From: Dreissena polymorpha
Taxonomy: Eukaryota > Mollusca > Bivalvia > Myida > Dreissenidae
Assembly (NCBI RefSeq): GCF_020536995.1
Contig: NC_068358.1
Coordinates: 46,202,085-46,266,084 of the forward strand
DNA length: 64,000 bases
Direction of reading: 5' to 3'
Every line of letters begins with the position of its first letter. Position 1 is the stretch's first letter. The position numbers were made by a program, and so were the translations under genes. The notes beneath the pieces were generated by a model. It was not told the origin of the DNA. It did not search any database and saw nothing but the letters and a program-made list of their open reading frames with translations. Shown piece by piece: positions 1 through 13,383 of this stretch.

Positions 1-1897
1 GGGCGGATAAGTGCCCCATGTCAGAATTTAGTAGGCGGATATCTGCCCCCTCACAATAATTTAAATGGCGGATAAGTGCCCCCATTGGAACTTTCGTCTT
101 TTCCAGTTTGCAATCAACTCAGACACTTACCGTAAGAACAATTCGCAATTTATCGCACCACCTGGTGCTCTTCCATGTGCAATGGCGCCAAGATGTGTGA
201 GGCGAACAGAACAACTGCGGCAGAGAAGAGGCAAGCCCGAAACGCCCGTGTTGCAAGCTCAACTGAAGACGTCCCACTCCTCCCCTTTGTACAAGAATAT
301 TCCGTGCCTCGGCCTCAGCAGCCATTTGCGCACACACAGACAAAGCCAGTCCCAGACCCACAGATGACTTAAGTGGTCCTAGCCGAGTCGACGGACGAAC
401 GAATAAACAATCCAAATTGTTAACGGAATAATTTAGAAACAAATGAATGTATTTATATACAATAATTTCTATCGTAGGATTTGACGGATTGTAATAAATA
501 TCAATGTTAAATGGATACTTCATGTGTTTACCTCTATCCTTATAGCAATATTTGATGAATGAGCAATGTCAATATCAATTGAAGTATGCTACTAATCATT
601 ATATTCTTTGTTAACTTCTATCATCACCTTATTTTCATCATACTTAATCTATGTATTTTACTTATGTTATTGTGTATTTTGCTTCAGATGAGGAATGAAG
701 TAATATGTGAATCGCGCTGTGAGAAACAAACCTTTATTGGTTAATCACATAACAAGTGACATATGAGTCATTGGTAAGTTACCGTTCGCGAACTGTAGAT
801 TGCATTTTTGTGCAAAAAAAAATTAATAAAGTATGGACATGACATGATTACTTGACATTGCACATGTTCACGCTATTTCCGCGCGTTGTTGTAGCAGAAA
901 AGCATCGAAAATATGCATTTTCAGTTGAGCCCAATGTTAGGAATTGATAGTAATAGTTTACCGGGACTGAATGAGCATTTTCACATGTTGTATGTCAATG
1001 TTCAATTAGTTTCATTTAATTAAAATCATGACCATACCGATTACAAACTTTTTTTAATAGACGCCGCAGACGGCAAATGTTTAGATTCTCAATCAAAACT
1101 TGTTCAATGCGGCGAGAAATCTCTTCACATTTTGCCGTTCTCATAATAAAAGTATTTATCCTAATATTTAACATACATGTAGTTGAGTTGTCATAACACT
1201 GGTATTAATGGTATGACTTCAATAGAGTGGTCCGATCTTATGAAATGTGATTTGTTTGACCTAGGTATTAAAGTTTCGGTGGATTAATTGTTAACAAAAT
1301 CGATTGTGATTGTGTTTAACTTGTATTTATCCAAAGTGTTTGTTAAAATCTGTCTTAGTTTTACAACAGCATTTCAAAATGGAATAAACGCCTAAGCTAT
1401 TATAATAATAGCATTACTGCAGCGCGTCCATCTGAACCAAACAATTACGCAGTTTCTGCATGACTGTACGTTCGGTCAAGTTTCTCGATGGATCTATTAG
1501 AATACACAGCACGTACATGTGTATCATTTAAAAGGATATTAACGAATGGTCGGATATACAACTCCCCACACACGAACACACTTACACACACTGTGATTTA
1601 GTATACGAATACTCGTAAGGAAAAACAACACACACACAATTTTCCTCGTTTATATGGCACCACCTGAATAGACAAATCCTGCAGGATCAATCTGCTCAGG
1701 GTGTACTTTAAGGGGAAGACAAAATTTAGGGGGCACTTATCCGGGTCATCAATTCTGACAAGACGACATTACTTCGCCCCCTAATTTTTAGCAAGAGGGA
1801 AGTTCTCCGCCAAATAAAAAACATTGAGGGGTCATATATCCGCCCAGTGAAAAATCTTTGAGGTGGCACCTCTCCGGGGGGCGGCTTTCCTAGAGTT
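1..1897 (+). mobile_element. Element A, left copy: non-autonomous DNA transposon with array-type ends (left tip outside window)
   Basis: The left end (1-80) has repeats of GGCGGATAAGTGCCCCC-type motifs. The right end (1733-1895) has the same motif family in the opposite orientation, finishing in GGCTTTCCTAGAG. The inverted copy at 15066-18603 shows that about 90 bp of the left tip lie outside the window, so full length is about 1.99 kb. The interior has no recognisable transposase. A GC-rich segment at 120-380 carries overlapping open frames and a minus-strand GTAAGT donor-like site, perhaps captured exon sequence. By terminal structure it belongs with element C (6305-7321), whose 9-bp target duplication suggests a Mutator-like (MULE) family. 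That family assignment is inferred. Confidence 0.6.
1733..1895 (-). repeat. Right terminal motif array of element A (left copy)
   Basis: Four to five degenerate motifs of the type GGCGGAGAACTGCCCCC (seen here as the reverse complement) are separated by ~20-bp spacers. Two spacers, one containing AAAGATTTTTCACTGGGCGG and one containing TGTCAGAATTGATGACC, recur at the same end of element C. The left edge of the 6-kb tandem duplication (1792) falls inside this array. Confidence 0.7.
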
Positions 1898-2655
1898 AGA
1901 GTTTTGGAGTACATTTAATAGTACCCGAGCCGACAATGACCAATCGAACTATAACAACCGTTTTTAGGAGGTTTTTTACGCAACTCTTTCAAATGAAGAG
2001 CTGATGTTTATGCTCCCGGTAGGATGGCATATAGCAGTTGGACTGTCCGTCCGTCCGTCTGTCCATCCGTCCGGCATTTCATTTTCCGGCTTTTTTTCAA
2101 ATAGCTTTAAGATATTGACCCAATATTTGGTGTGTGAGTCTAGCTACATGACTTACAGATGAAGTGTCAGTTTCGTACCGTTTCTTTTTTTACGAAGTTA
2201 TGGGCCTTGGACTTTGACAAAGACGATTATCAACATCACCGCCTTATTGCTTCCAACATTATTTGTTTTTCACAAATTATTAACGTCAGCAATGTCCAGA
2301 CCTACGAACTCCTGTGTCAGTTGTTTCCATTCGCTGCTTCTCTTTCCTTGGTCAATTAAAAGACCTGTTTAATCAAGCATTCAAGACCCCAAGGGGTAAT
2401 TGACTGAGCGGGGATGTTGGTACAAGGAGATAAGAAAACATTGCCTTAGGGCTTTTCTACACCGACGAGTAAATTAGCGCTAATCCTTTTGTTTAACAGG
2501 GACAAGAAAACACGTCTGCTCTTTTGTATTGAGTGAAAGTGTACTGTGTTTCAGGAGAGAAAAATTTGCAGTAGGCCCATTCTTAAAAAAATCATAACTC
2601 AACAGCCAGCTGGGAGGGCCCGGGCCCCTGGGCCCACCCCCTGGGTACGGGCCTG
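1898..2655 (-). repeat. Inner part of palindrome arm; repeat with GACGGACGG-type tail (copies at 7956-8716 and, inverted, 14322-15065)
   Basis: Read on the minus strand it contains a run of GACGGAC motifs followed by a CTATATGCCATCCTACCGG tail ending in a GGGAGCATAAACATC-like terminus, at about 2005-2080. This matches the 3' signature of several other repeats in the window (28240-28311 and 57930-57990). The whole stretch is repeated in the tandem copy and again, inverted, at 14322-15065. No coding capacity is apparent. Confidence 0.65.
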
Positions 2656-2659
2656 CAAA

Positions 2660-5600
2660 ATATAACGATAAGAGCAGAACGCTTTATATTATTCAATCGT
2701 TTTTGCGTTTGTAATGCTTGATCAATTTAAGGTTTTTAAATCGTCAAAAAATTTGTCAGCAAATAGAAAGGAAATTATAGGTTACCAGTGTCGTTTTTTT
2801 CAAAAGTTTAAGGTGATTAAGCACGATAAAATCAAACAGCTAAAACAATTGTCAAAGCACTTGTACAAAATTGTAACTTCAACTGTCAAATTTCAAACGA
2901 CAAGTAAAACACCTGTTGAGATTTTATTCAATATTTAATCGACGAGACATTATAATGTCGCCGTGGGCAATTCCATCTTTTACATCGTCAGACTCGTTCT
3001 CGATTCATTTATCAAGGGAGGCAACTGATACAAAATTTGATGTCGGAAATTTAAAAAAAAGGATTACACATTAAAGTAGTGACAAATGTATACTGCAATA
3101 CCGACAAATGAAAAGCAGTCGTACAAATGGCACATGCAACCATAAAATAAGTTTGTAAATATTTATTGCGTTTCATAAATGATGTTTTAAATATGTATGT
3201 GTTTTGACACAGTGCGAATATAAAATATTGCCCTTGTTTTAAAGGCTTTTCCAAGTGTCGCGTGATCACCTTCATGATGAGTGATATTTCAATATCCGAT
3301 TAATGTAAAAATAAATGTTAGCACATATTTAAAGGCAGACTTAATTTCATCATTATAATAGATACAAGCCGGATCGTTTTATCGTATGGCTCATCTTGAC
3401 TTAATATGAATTACCTTTCCCTCGCCATGGGTTGTCAGTAGTTTGCCATATCATTCATTGACCATATTTAATGGAAGTTACGTTATAACAGAAGTAACAA
3501 GAGCCACTGTAATGACCGGTACTGCTTTTTTTATTGACCATATGATTGTCCCCTATAGTTGAATTGTACTGGACGGTTAAGTAATTTCAATTAATACTTC
3601 TGTCAGCGATCATTATGCTACGGCTGCGCATATCAAAGTTTCAGCAGTCATAAGTCAAGCGATAAACAAGCATGTTCCGTTGAACAAACGAGCTAATTGC
3701 CAACGATATATTATTTAATTGACGTCGAAAAGTGATGTTGTTATATTAATGATAAGTGTACACGCTTATGTTTTATTCACGAACACACCTTTAGAACTGA
3801 TGAAGTTGGAACTTGGTATGGAAGAACATTATAAAAAAACTCGGCACAACTCTCGTATACGTACATTTGCGCGTATACGCGACATTTTTTGAAGAAATTG
3901 CTATAAAAACAAGCGTCTACCAACAGCTAGGCTGAATACAAACACAGAGTTAACGATGTGATTAAACCAGCAAATTAACACTTAAACGTCAACATTGAAA
4001 CTTTACTAATTGGTTCACAATCAACGAAGTCCAACATGCTGCATGCTGTTTCCACATCAATTTCGAACACAACGTCGTCTGGTGTTTTTTTCCGAATAAT
4101 TATGGATATGGTCGCGCTACCCCTGCACTGTCACACATCGACACATTCAATATATCTCGCATAACTAATTTCTTATCCAGATCATATTCAATTTCGAAAT
4201 ATATTTGGTATAAATTGTTTGCATGTTTATATTTTTAAATATTATCAAATTATTGTTTTTTCCTTTTGTCGCCAATGACAACTTCGACATTCAATAAAGC
4301 GCTTCCACAAAATGAAACGAACCCGGAAGGTGATGTAACACGTAAATAATTGACACATGCGGTGATATTCAGCACGCGCGGTACATGTTATAACATAGTG
4401 ACAAGTTAATGGTTTTTATTGGTTCTTCTGTATTTTGCGAACCCTAACCGATCATATTTAAATGAAAAATACACATTTACGTGAGGTTAACATGTTTTTG
4501 GAAATGGACCGCTGTGGTCAATCATTCCAGAGTAAATGTCTGAAGAGATATTACGTGATACTAAGTTAACCGTTGAAAACCTTAAGGACATGAACGGGAT
4601 TGTTCAAATGCACTTACAATACGCTGATCAATGAGGAATTTTTATCACGCCATTTCTGACATTAAAATGTGACAACATTTCTCGGTTTGACATTCCGTCA
4701 CCAAACACTTATTCGGTGGACTCACCGCGCACGCGCCTCACGGGTGACTGCGCCGATCGATGAATTGACTTCAAATAAACCATTTCGCACGTAATACCAA
4801 CAATCATGTGCTACCTTCGTCGTTACCGAAAATTGGCATACTAAGCTCCTAACTGACAATCATAATAAACGTGTGCTAAATTGAGGCTTGTTTTATTAAG
4901 CTCGAGGTATTCTTGTTGAAACGTTCACAACGCCAGTCTCCTTGATGTTTGAGAAAGAACAATAGTGTGGATGCTTTCGATGAAAGGCTCTATGAAAAGT
5001 AAAATGAGGGAATTAAAAAAGTAAATGGAAGTACGTAAAGGAAGAGAGGGAATTACGAGTCCCCGGTTCATGCAACTTTTTATGACCACCTAGAGAAATG
5101 AAAAGGAAACTTTGATTGATAATAATCTACTCATAAAAGGTAAGTTGTTGCCTTTATTGTCATTATCTTTTATATTGTAATTGCAAAGATATTTCATTGA
5201 CCGCATCTAACAGATCTTTTGATCATTGAAATAATGTTCTTTTTTTAAGCTTAAATAAAAAACTGTTTGCGGATTTTGTGTTTTTTTCAATTCGCTTGCG
5301 GGAATGTTTAGAAGAATTTTAATCAACAACTGGAAAGAAATGTTGAATGAACAACCTTGCGTCGAATTTCTCAGGCAAGTGACAAAAACATTTCTTTTCA
5401 AATTCAAGCAACAATAAACAACACTATCATAAAATAATCTTAATAAAGACGTGATAATAGAGAAAAAGTATTGGATAATAGAGAAGTTTGTTGATTTGCA
5501 AGATATTTACCAATAACAGTTTGACAATAACTACCGTTAAGTAGGCAAACTTGCTAGAGACAACAAGTTATGTAATTTGAGATTAAATAAGGGCATCTTT

Positions 5601-5905
5601 TATATTGCATTTGAATCCTATCAAGTACATACTTGTTCTGACTGACACAATATAATGATTTTGGAAAATATCGACAATAGAATTCAGGACAACTCCTTGT
5701 GAAAGCGTGTGCGTGCGTGTGTGCGCCTGAGAGTGCGTCTTTGTGTTCATCAGCGTAGTGTACGTTTGTTCGTTCGTGTGAGCGCGTGCGTTTATTAGTC
5801 AAATTGACATCTTGCATATGGAATATAAACGGTTACACATATTTAAGATTATTTTTATTGGAGATTGCAGAACTTAGCATACAAGGTAAAACATAATTTT
5901 AAGAA
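2660..5905. other. Gene-free spacer of the tandem unit (repeated at 8718-11963)
   Basis: About 3.2 kb of AT-rich sequence. Only short open frames (under 90 codons) occur, with no recognisable domain, no splice-flanked exon I could support, and no internal repeat. The second copy is almost identical throughout, which reflects the recent duplication rather than selection. Confidence 0.5.
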
Positions 5906-5910
5906 TATAT

Positions 5911-6295
5911 TCTTTTCACATATTTTGATATGTATTGAAGTTTGTCATTAAATGCTTTATATTGATAAATGTAAAAATTGTATCTAAAAAAGCTCAAGAT
6001 AAAGACAAGAATAAAATTAAAGAAAGAAAAACAGTAACCCTTATCTGGGCTCGAACCACTGGCCCCTGGAGTAAGTCTAACGCTTAAACCACTCGACCAG
6101 CCGTGCTTATACAAGTATAAAAATATTTTATACTTTATATAAACAATCATTGTAGTGTCACAAAATATAACGACACTAACATAACTCGCACAATTATATA
6201 ATCGTGTTGCGTTGCAACGTTTTATAATTATCAGGGTGTTAAATCGTCAAAAGATACATATAATGGATATTATAGAGCATGGTAAATGTTTAGTA
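5911..6295 (-). mobile_element. Truncated copy of tRNA-like, TTAA-family element
   Basis: Matches the left two thirds of the elements at 33038-33554 and 58741-59219. It includes the segment GGGCTCGAACCACTGGCCCCTGG and an adjacent A-box-like part, which read on the minus strand as a tRNA-Leu-like head with a B box (GGTTCGAGCCC). The copy stops at 6295, where element B (now separated by element C) begins, so its right end is missing here. Confidence 0.6.
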
Positions 6296-6304
6296 TCGTA
6301 ATTA

Positions 6305-7321
6305 GGTATCCGGAGAAGCGCCCCCCCCCCCCGGAGAACTGCCCCCTTATTTTAAAGGTGGCGGAGAGGTGCACCCCCCCCCCCATCAAATCGGTAGGGG
6401 CGGAGAACTGCCCCCCCCTGTCAGAATTTAGTAGGCGTATATCTGCCCCCCATCAAATCTGTAGGAGCGGAGAACTGCCCCCCCCCCCCGGTGTCATATT
6501 AGTTATTAGTTACGTAGTGAAAACAATACTTACGGGTAATTTTACGTTATCGCCGTACACATTTTATCCGGTAACAATTTAATTTCAGTACAAGTATATT
6601 ACCATTTATCGAACTGAATAACACAAATTGTCTAGAGGCATGTGATAATACTGTTTAAGGCCCTTGGTAAGCATCTGCACCACTCACTATACATGAATGC
6701 CATGTAAAAGTCGTGTTTTAATAAGAGCGCGAAACATAGTCGAGATCCACACAGGAAACCGCATACGGGTTTATTATATTGAACCGTCCAAATCCGTAAT
6801 TGGCGAAAACAAACAAATAAATTATTGTTTTCTGCTTTCATATGGATGGATTAAATTGCATGCTTATTGTTTTTTTAATTATGGGGAAAATATCTAATAT
6901 TTCAGCCGCGAAAACTTTTTATTAGCAAAAAGTGATTTGTTTTTCTTTGTTCACATAGACGAAAATCACGTGATTCTCAAGATGCCGAGGCAGGTATTTT
7001 TTTGCCGTTTTATAACTTTTATTACTTGAACGACTTTATATTACTTTTGAAATTTCACTCAATTTCCAGACATAATAGCAAGAAAGTTACTGGCGTTATT
7101 GCCATTATAATACTCGCTTTATATATAGCCGCGAAATTTCTTTAATTAGGGGGCACTTCTCCGGGTCATCAATTCTGACAGGGGGGCAGTTCTCCGCCCC
7201 TTATTAATCAGCAGGGGGGCAGTTCTCCGCCCTATAAAAAAACAATGAGGGGGCAGTTCTCCGCCCAGTGAAAAATCTTTGGGGGGGGGCAGTTCTCCGG
7301 GGGGGCACTTCTCCTAGAGCC
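6305..7321 (+). mobile_element. Element C: ~1.0-kb non-autonomous DNA transposon, MULE-like, with 9-bp target duplication
   Basis: A perfect 9-bp direct repeat, TCGTAATTA, flanks the element (6296-6304 and 7322-7330). The ends are inverted: GGTATCCGGAGAAGCGCCCC at the left, and GGCTCTAGGAGAAGTGCCCC when the right end is read backwards. Each end continues as an array of five or six GGCGGAGAACTGCCCCC-type motifs (6310-6490 and 7147-7315) spaced by about 20-25 bp. The ~640-bp centre encodes nothing recognisable. A 9-bp target duplication with long, internally repetitive ends fits Mutator-like elements. It inserted at the junction of the tRNA-like fragment and element B, so it is younger than both. 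Confidence 0.75.
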
Positions 7322-7323
7322 TC

Positions 7324-7849
7324 GTAATTACTCTATGTTTTCGGACACTCTAAGTTTTCGGACACCCCCTTTTTAGCAAAAATAATTATTTTACGTGACT
7401 TTTTATTTTCGGACACACGAGTTTTCGTCCGTTATTTATGTCTCTAAGTTTTCGGACAGTATATTTTACAGCGCTATTTTACCAAATTTCGAACCTGTTT
7501 TCGATATCTAATGACACTTCGATCATGGGGTTTTACAACCAGATAAACATGATAAAACATTGCGGGTGCATGCCTGAGGGCAATGCACCATTACATTTGC
7601 GTTATTGGGTAAATAACTTTGTAAACCGGTATTTAACAATGGTTTCGCCCGATAGCATAAGCGTAATGACAATTACCAGGAGTAGTGCCAATTAACAGTT
7701 CAATTATCTACCGCAATGGTACTACCCCTTCTCAGTAAAATTACTGTGACAAATACTAAATGTTTCAAATTGTAATGCAACCTATTACATGTTTTACGAA
7801 CAACGGAATGTGTTACACAACAACTATCGGAAATGAACAAACAAACAAA
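7324..7849 (+). mobile_element. Element B, left part (truncated by duplication junction)
   Basis: Begins GTAATTACTCTATGTTTTCGG and has repeated TTTTCGGACAC motifs within the first 140 bp. It matches 13384-13908 and is cut at the tandem junction. No transposase is visible. Confidence 0.55.
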
Positions 7850-10800
7850 CAAGAGGGAAGTTCTCCGCCAAATAAAAAACATTGAGGGGTCATATATCCG
7901 CCCAGTGAAAAATCTTTGAGGTGGCACCTCTCCGGGGGGCGGCTTTCCTAGAGTTAGAGTTTTGGAGTACATTTAATAGTACCCGAGCCGACAATGACCA
8001 ATCGAACTATAACAACCGTTTTTAGGAGGTTTTTTACGCAACTATTTCAAATGAAGAGCTGATGTTTATGCTCCCGGTAGGATGGCATATAGCAGTTGGA
8101 CTGTCCGTCCGTCCGTCTGTCCATCCGTCCGGCATTTCATTTTCCGGCTTTTTTTCAAATAGCTTTAAGATATTGACCCAATATTTGGTGTGTGAGTCTA
8201 GCTACATGACTTACAGATGAAGTGTCAGTTTCGTACCGTTTCTTTTTTTACGAAGTTATGGGCCTTGGACTTTGACAAAGACGATTATCAACATCACCGC
8301 CTTATTGCTTCCAACATTATTTGTTTTTCACAAATTATTAACGTCAGCAATGTCCAGACCTACGAACTCCTGTGTCAGTTGTTTCCATTCGCTGCTTCTC
8401 TTTCCTTGGTCAATTAAAAGACCTGTTTAATCAAGCATGCAAGACCCCAAGGGGTAATTGACTGAGCGGGGATGTTGGTACAAGGAGATAAGAAAACATT
8501 GCCTTAGGGCTTTTCTACACCGACGAGTAAATTAGCGCTAATCCTTTTGTTTAACAGGGACAAGAAAACACGTCTGCTCTTTTGTATTGAGTGAAAGTGT
8601 ACTGTGTTTCAGGAGAGAAAAATTTGCAGTAGGCCCATTCTTAAAAAAATCATAACTCAACAGCCAGCTGGGAGGGCCCGGGCCCCTGGGCCCACCCCCT
8701 GGGTACGGGCCTGCAAAATATAACGATAAGAGCAGAACGCTTTATATTATTCAATCGTTTTTGCGTTTGTAATGCTTGATCAATTTAAGGTTTTTAAATC
8801 GTCAAAAAATTTGTCAGCAAATAGAAAGGAAATTATAGGTTACCAGTGTCGTTTTTTTCAAAAGTTTAAGGTGATTAAGCACGATAAAATCAAACAGCTA
8901 AAACAATTGTCAAAGCACTTGTACAAAATTGTAACTTCAACTGTCAAATTTCAAACGACAAGTAAAACACCTGTTGAGATTTTATTCAATATTTAATCGA
9001 CGAGACATTATAATGTCGCCGTGGGCAATTCCATCTTTTACATCGTCAGACTCGTTCTCGATTCATTTATCAAGGGAGGCAACTGATACAAAATTTGATG
9101 TCGGAAATTTAAAAAAAAGGATTACACATTAAAGTAGTGACAAATGTATACTGCAATACCGACAAATGAAAAGCAGTCGTACAAATGGCACATGCAACCA
9201 TAAAATAAGTTTGTAAATATTTATTGCGTTTCATAAATGATGTTTTAAATATGTATGTGTTTTGACACAGTGCGAATATAAAATATTGCCCTTGTTTTAA
9301 AGGCTTTTCCAAGTGTCGCGTGATCACCTTCATGATGAGTGATATTTCAATATCCGATTAATGTAAAAATAAATGTTAGCACATATTTAAAGGCAGACTT
9401 AATTTCATCATTATAATAGATACAAGCCGGATCGTTTTATCGTATGGCTCATCTTGACTTAATATGAATTACCTTTCCCTCGCCATGGGTTGTCAGTAGT
9501 TTGCCATATCATTCATTGACCATATTTAATGGAAGTTACGTTATAACAGAAGTAACAAGAGCCACTGTAATGACCGGTACTGCTTTTTTTATTGACCATA
9601 TGATTGTCCCCTATAGTTGAATTGTACTGGACGGTTAAGTAATTTCAATTAATACTTCTGTCAGCGATCATTATGCTACGGCTGCGCATATCAAAGTTTC
9701 AGCAGTCATAAGTCAAGCGATAAACAAGCATGTTCCGTTGAACAAACGAGCTAATTGCCAACGATATATTATTTAATTGACGTCGAAAAGTGATGTTGTT
9801 ATATTAATGATAAGTGTACACGCTTATGTTTTATTCACGAACACACCTTTAGAACTGATGAAGTTGGAACTTGGTATGGAAGAACATTATAAAAAAACTC
9901 GGCACAACTCTCGTATACGTACATTTGCGCGTATACGCGACATTTTTTGAAGAAATTGCTATAAAAACAAGCGTCTACCAACAGCTAGGCTGAATACAAA
10001 CACAGAGTTAACGATGTGATTAAACCAGCAAATTAACACTTAAACGTCAACATTGAAACTTTACTAATTGGTTCACAATCAACGAAGTCCAACATGCTGC
10101 ATGCTGTTTCCACATCAATTTCGAACACAACGTCGTCTGGTGTTTTTTTCCGAATAATTATGGATATGGTCGCGCTACCCCTGCACTGTCACACATCGAC
10201 ACATTCAATATATCTCGCATAACTAATTTCTTATCCAGATCATATTCAATTTCGAAATATATTTGGTATAAATTGTTTGCATGTTTATATTTTTAAATAT
10301 TATCAAATTATTGTTTTTTCCTTTTGTCGCCAATGACAACTTCGACATTCAATAAAGCGCTTCCACAAAATGAAACGAACCCGGAAGGTGATGTAACACG
10401 TAAATAATTGACACATGCGGTGATATTCAGCACGCGCGGTACATGTTATAACATAGTGACAAGTTAATGGTTTTTATTGGTTCTTCTGTATTTTGCGAAC
10501 CCTAACCGATCATATTTAAATGAAAAATACACATTTACGTGAGGTTAACATGTTTTTGGAAATGGACCGCTGTGGTCAATCATTCCAGAGTAAATGTCTG
10601 AAGAGATATTACGTGATACTAAGTTAACCGTTGAAAACCTTAAGGACATGAACGGGATTGTTCAAATGCACTTACAATACGCTGATCAATGAGGAATTTT
10701 TATCACGCCATTTCTGACATCAAAATGTGACAACATTTCTCGGTTTGACATTCCGTCACCAAACACTTATTCGGTGGACTCACCGCGCACGCGCCTCACG

Positions 10801-11968
10801 GGTGACTGCGCCGATCGATGAATTGACTTCAAATAAACCATTTCGCACGTAATACCAACAATCATGTGCTACCTTCGTCGTTACCGAAAATTGGCATACT
10901 AAGCTCCTAACTGACAATCATAATAAACGTGTGCTAAATTGAGGCTTGTTTTATTAAGCTCGAGGTATTCTTGTTGAAACGTTCACAACGCCAGTCTCCT
11001 TGATGTTTGAGAAAGAACAATAGTGTGGATGCTTTCGATGAAAGGCTCTATGAAAAGTAAAATGAGGGAATTAAAAAAGTAAATGGAAGTACGTAAAGGA
11101 AGAGAGGGAATTACGAGTCCCCGGTTCATGCAACTTTTTATGACCACCTAGAGAAATGAAAAGGAAACTTTGATTGATAATAATCTACTCATAAAAGGTA
11201 AGTTGTTGCCTTTATTGTCATTATCTTTTATATTGTAATTGCAAAGATATTTCATTGACCGCATCTAACAGATCTTTTGATCATTGAAATAATGTTCTTT
11301 TTTTAAGCTTAAATAAAAAACTGTTTGCGGATTTTGTGTTTTTTTCAATTCGCTTGCGGGAATGTTTAGAAGAATTTTAATCAACAACTGGAAAGAAATG
11401 TTGAATGAACAACCTTGCGTCGAATTTCTCAGGCAAGTGACAAAAACATTTCTTTTCAAATTCAAGCAACAATAAACAACACTATCATAAAATAATCTTA
11501 ATAAAGACGTGATAATAGAGAAAAAGTATTGGATAATAGAGAAGTTTGTTGATTTGCAAGATATTTACCAATAACAGTTTGACAATAACTACCGTTAAGT
11601 AGGCAAACTTGCTAGAGACAACAAGTTATGTAATTTGAGATTAAATAAGGGCATCTTTTATATTGCATTTGAATCCTATCAAGTACATACTTGTTCTGAC
11701 TGACACAATATAATGATTTTGGAAAATATCGACAATAGAATTCAGGACAACTCCTTGTGAAAGCGTGTGCGTGCGTGTGTGCGCCTGAGAGTGCGTCTTT
11801 GTGTTCATCAGCGTAGTGTACGTTTGTTCGTTCGTGTGAGCGCGTGCGGTTATTAGTCAAATTGACATCTTGCATATGGAATATAAACGGTTACACATAT
11901 TTAAGATTATTTTTATTGGAGATTGCAGAACTTAGCATACAAGGTAAAACATAATTTTAAGAATATAT

Positions 11969-12352
11969 TCTTTTCACATATTTTGATATGTATTGAAGTT
12001 TGTCATTAAATGCTTTATATTGATAAATGTAAAAATTGTATCTAAAAAGCTCAAGATAAAGACAAGAATAAAATTAAAGAAAGAAAAACAGTAACCCTTA
12101 TCTGGGCTCGAACCACTGGCCCCTGGAGTAAGTCTAACGCTTAAACCACTCGACCAGCCGTGCTTATACAAGTATAAAAATATTTTATACTTTATATAAA
12201 CAATCATTGTAGTGTCACAAAATATAACGACACTAACATAACTCGCACAATTATATAATCGTGTTGCGTTGCAACGTTTTATAATTATCAGGGTGTTAAA
12301 TCGTCAAAAGATACATATAATGGATATTATAGAGCATGGTAAATGTTTAGTA
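11969..12352 (-). mobile_element. Truncated tRNA-like, TTAA-family element (second tandem copy)
   Basis: The duplicate of 5911-6295 within tandem copy 2. It ends at the TCGTAATTA target duplication of the second copy of element C. Confidence 0.6.
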
Positions 12353-12361
12353 TCGTAATTA

Positions 12362-13381
12362 GGTATCCGGAGAAGCGCCCCCCCCCCCCCGGAGAACTGC
12401 CCCCTTATTTTAAAGGTGGCGGAGAGGTGCCCCCCCCCCATCAAATCGGTAGGGGCGGAGAACTGCCCCCCCTGTCAGAATTTAGTAGGCGTATATCTTA
12501 TCTGCCCCCCATCAAATCTGTAGGAGCGGAGAACTGCCCCCCCCCCCGGTGTCATATTAGTTATTAGTTACGTAGTGAAAACAATACTTACGGGTAATTT
12601 TACGTTATCGCCGTACACATTTTATCCGGTAACAATTTAATTTCAGTACAAGTATATTACCATTTATCGAACTGAATAACACAAATTGTCTAGAGGCATG
12701 TGATAATACTGTTTAAGGCCCTTGGTAAGCATCTGCACCACTCACTATACATGAATGCCATGTAAAAGTCGTGTTTTAATAAGAGCGCGAAACATAGTCG
12801 AGATCCACACAGGAAACCGCATACGGGTTTATTATATTGAACCGTCCAAATCCGTAATTGGCGAAAACAAACAAATAAATTATTGTTTTCTGCTTTCATA
12901 TGGATGGATTAAATTGCATGCTTATTGTTTGTTTTAATTATGGGGAAAATATCTAATATTTCAGCCGCGAAAACTTTTTATTAGCAAAAAGTGATTTGTT
13001 TTTCTTTGTTCACATAGACGAAAATCACGTGATTCTCAAGATGCCGAGGCAGGTATTTTTTTGCCGTTTTATAACTTTTATTACTTGAACGACTTTATAT
13101 TACTTTTGAAATTTCACTCAATTTCCAGACATAATAGCAAGAAAGTTACTGGCGTTATTGCCATTATAATACTCGCTTTATATATAGCCGCGAAATTTCT
13201 TTAATTAGGGGGCACTTCTCCGGGTCATCAATTCTGACAGGGGGGCAGTTCTCCGCCCCTTATTAATCAGCAGGGGGGCAGTTCTCCGCCCTATAAAAAA
13301 ACAATGAGGGGGCAGTTCTCCGCCCAGTGAAAAATCTTTGGGGGGGGGGCAGTTCTCCGGGGGGGCACTTCTCCTAGAGCC
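12362..13381 (+). mobile_element. Element C, second copy (inside tandem copy 2)
   Basis: Same element and same TCGTAATTA flanks (12353-12361 and 13382-13390), carried along by the 6-kb duplication. It is not an independent insertion. It differs from the first copy mainly in C- and G-run lengths in the terminal arrays, plus a short duplicated TATCT. Confidence 0.75.
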
Positions 13382-13383
13382 TC

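Larger units (their letters stand above)
1792..7849 (+). repeat. Tandem duplication, copy 1 (unit 6,058 bp)
   Basis: The block starting at CAAGAGGGAAGTTCTCC (1792) is repeated from 7850 with a constant offset of 6058-6060. By eye there are only about ten substitutions and a few length changes in C runs or A/T runs (for example 1986 C versus 8044 A, and 7586 versus 13646). The unit contains the inner part of the element A array, a repeat with a GACGG-type tail, about 3.3 kb of unannotated AT-rich sequence, a tRNA-like element fragment, element C and part of element B. It is either a recent segmental duplication or an assembly duplication. Confidence 0.9.

Noticed and set aside
119-523. 134-codon minus-strand frame in element A as a transposase
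   Set aside because: No catalytic motif or DNA-binding domain is recognisable, and the frame is only partly kept in the inverted copy.
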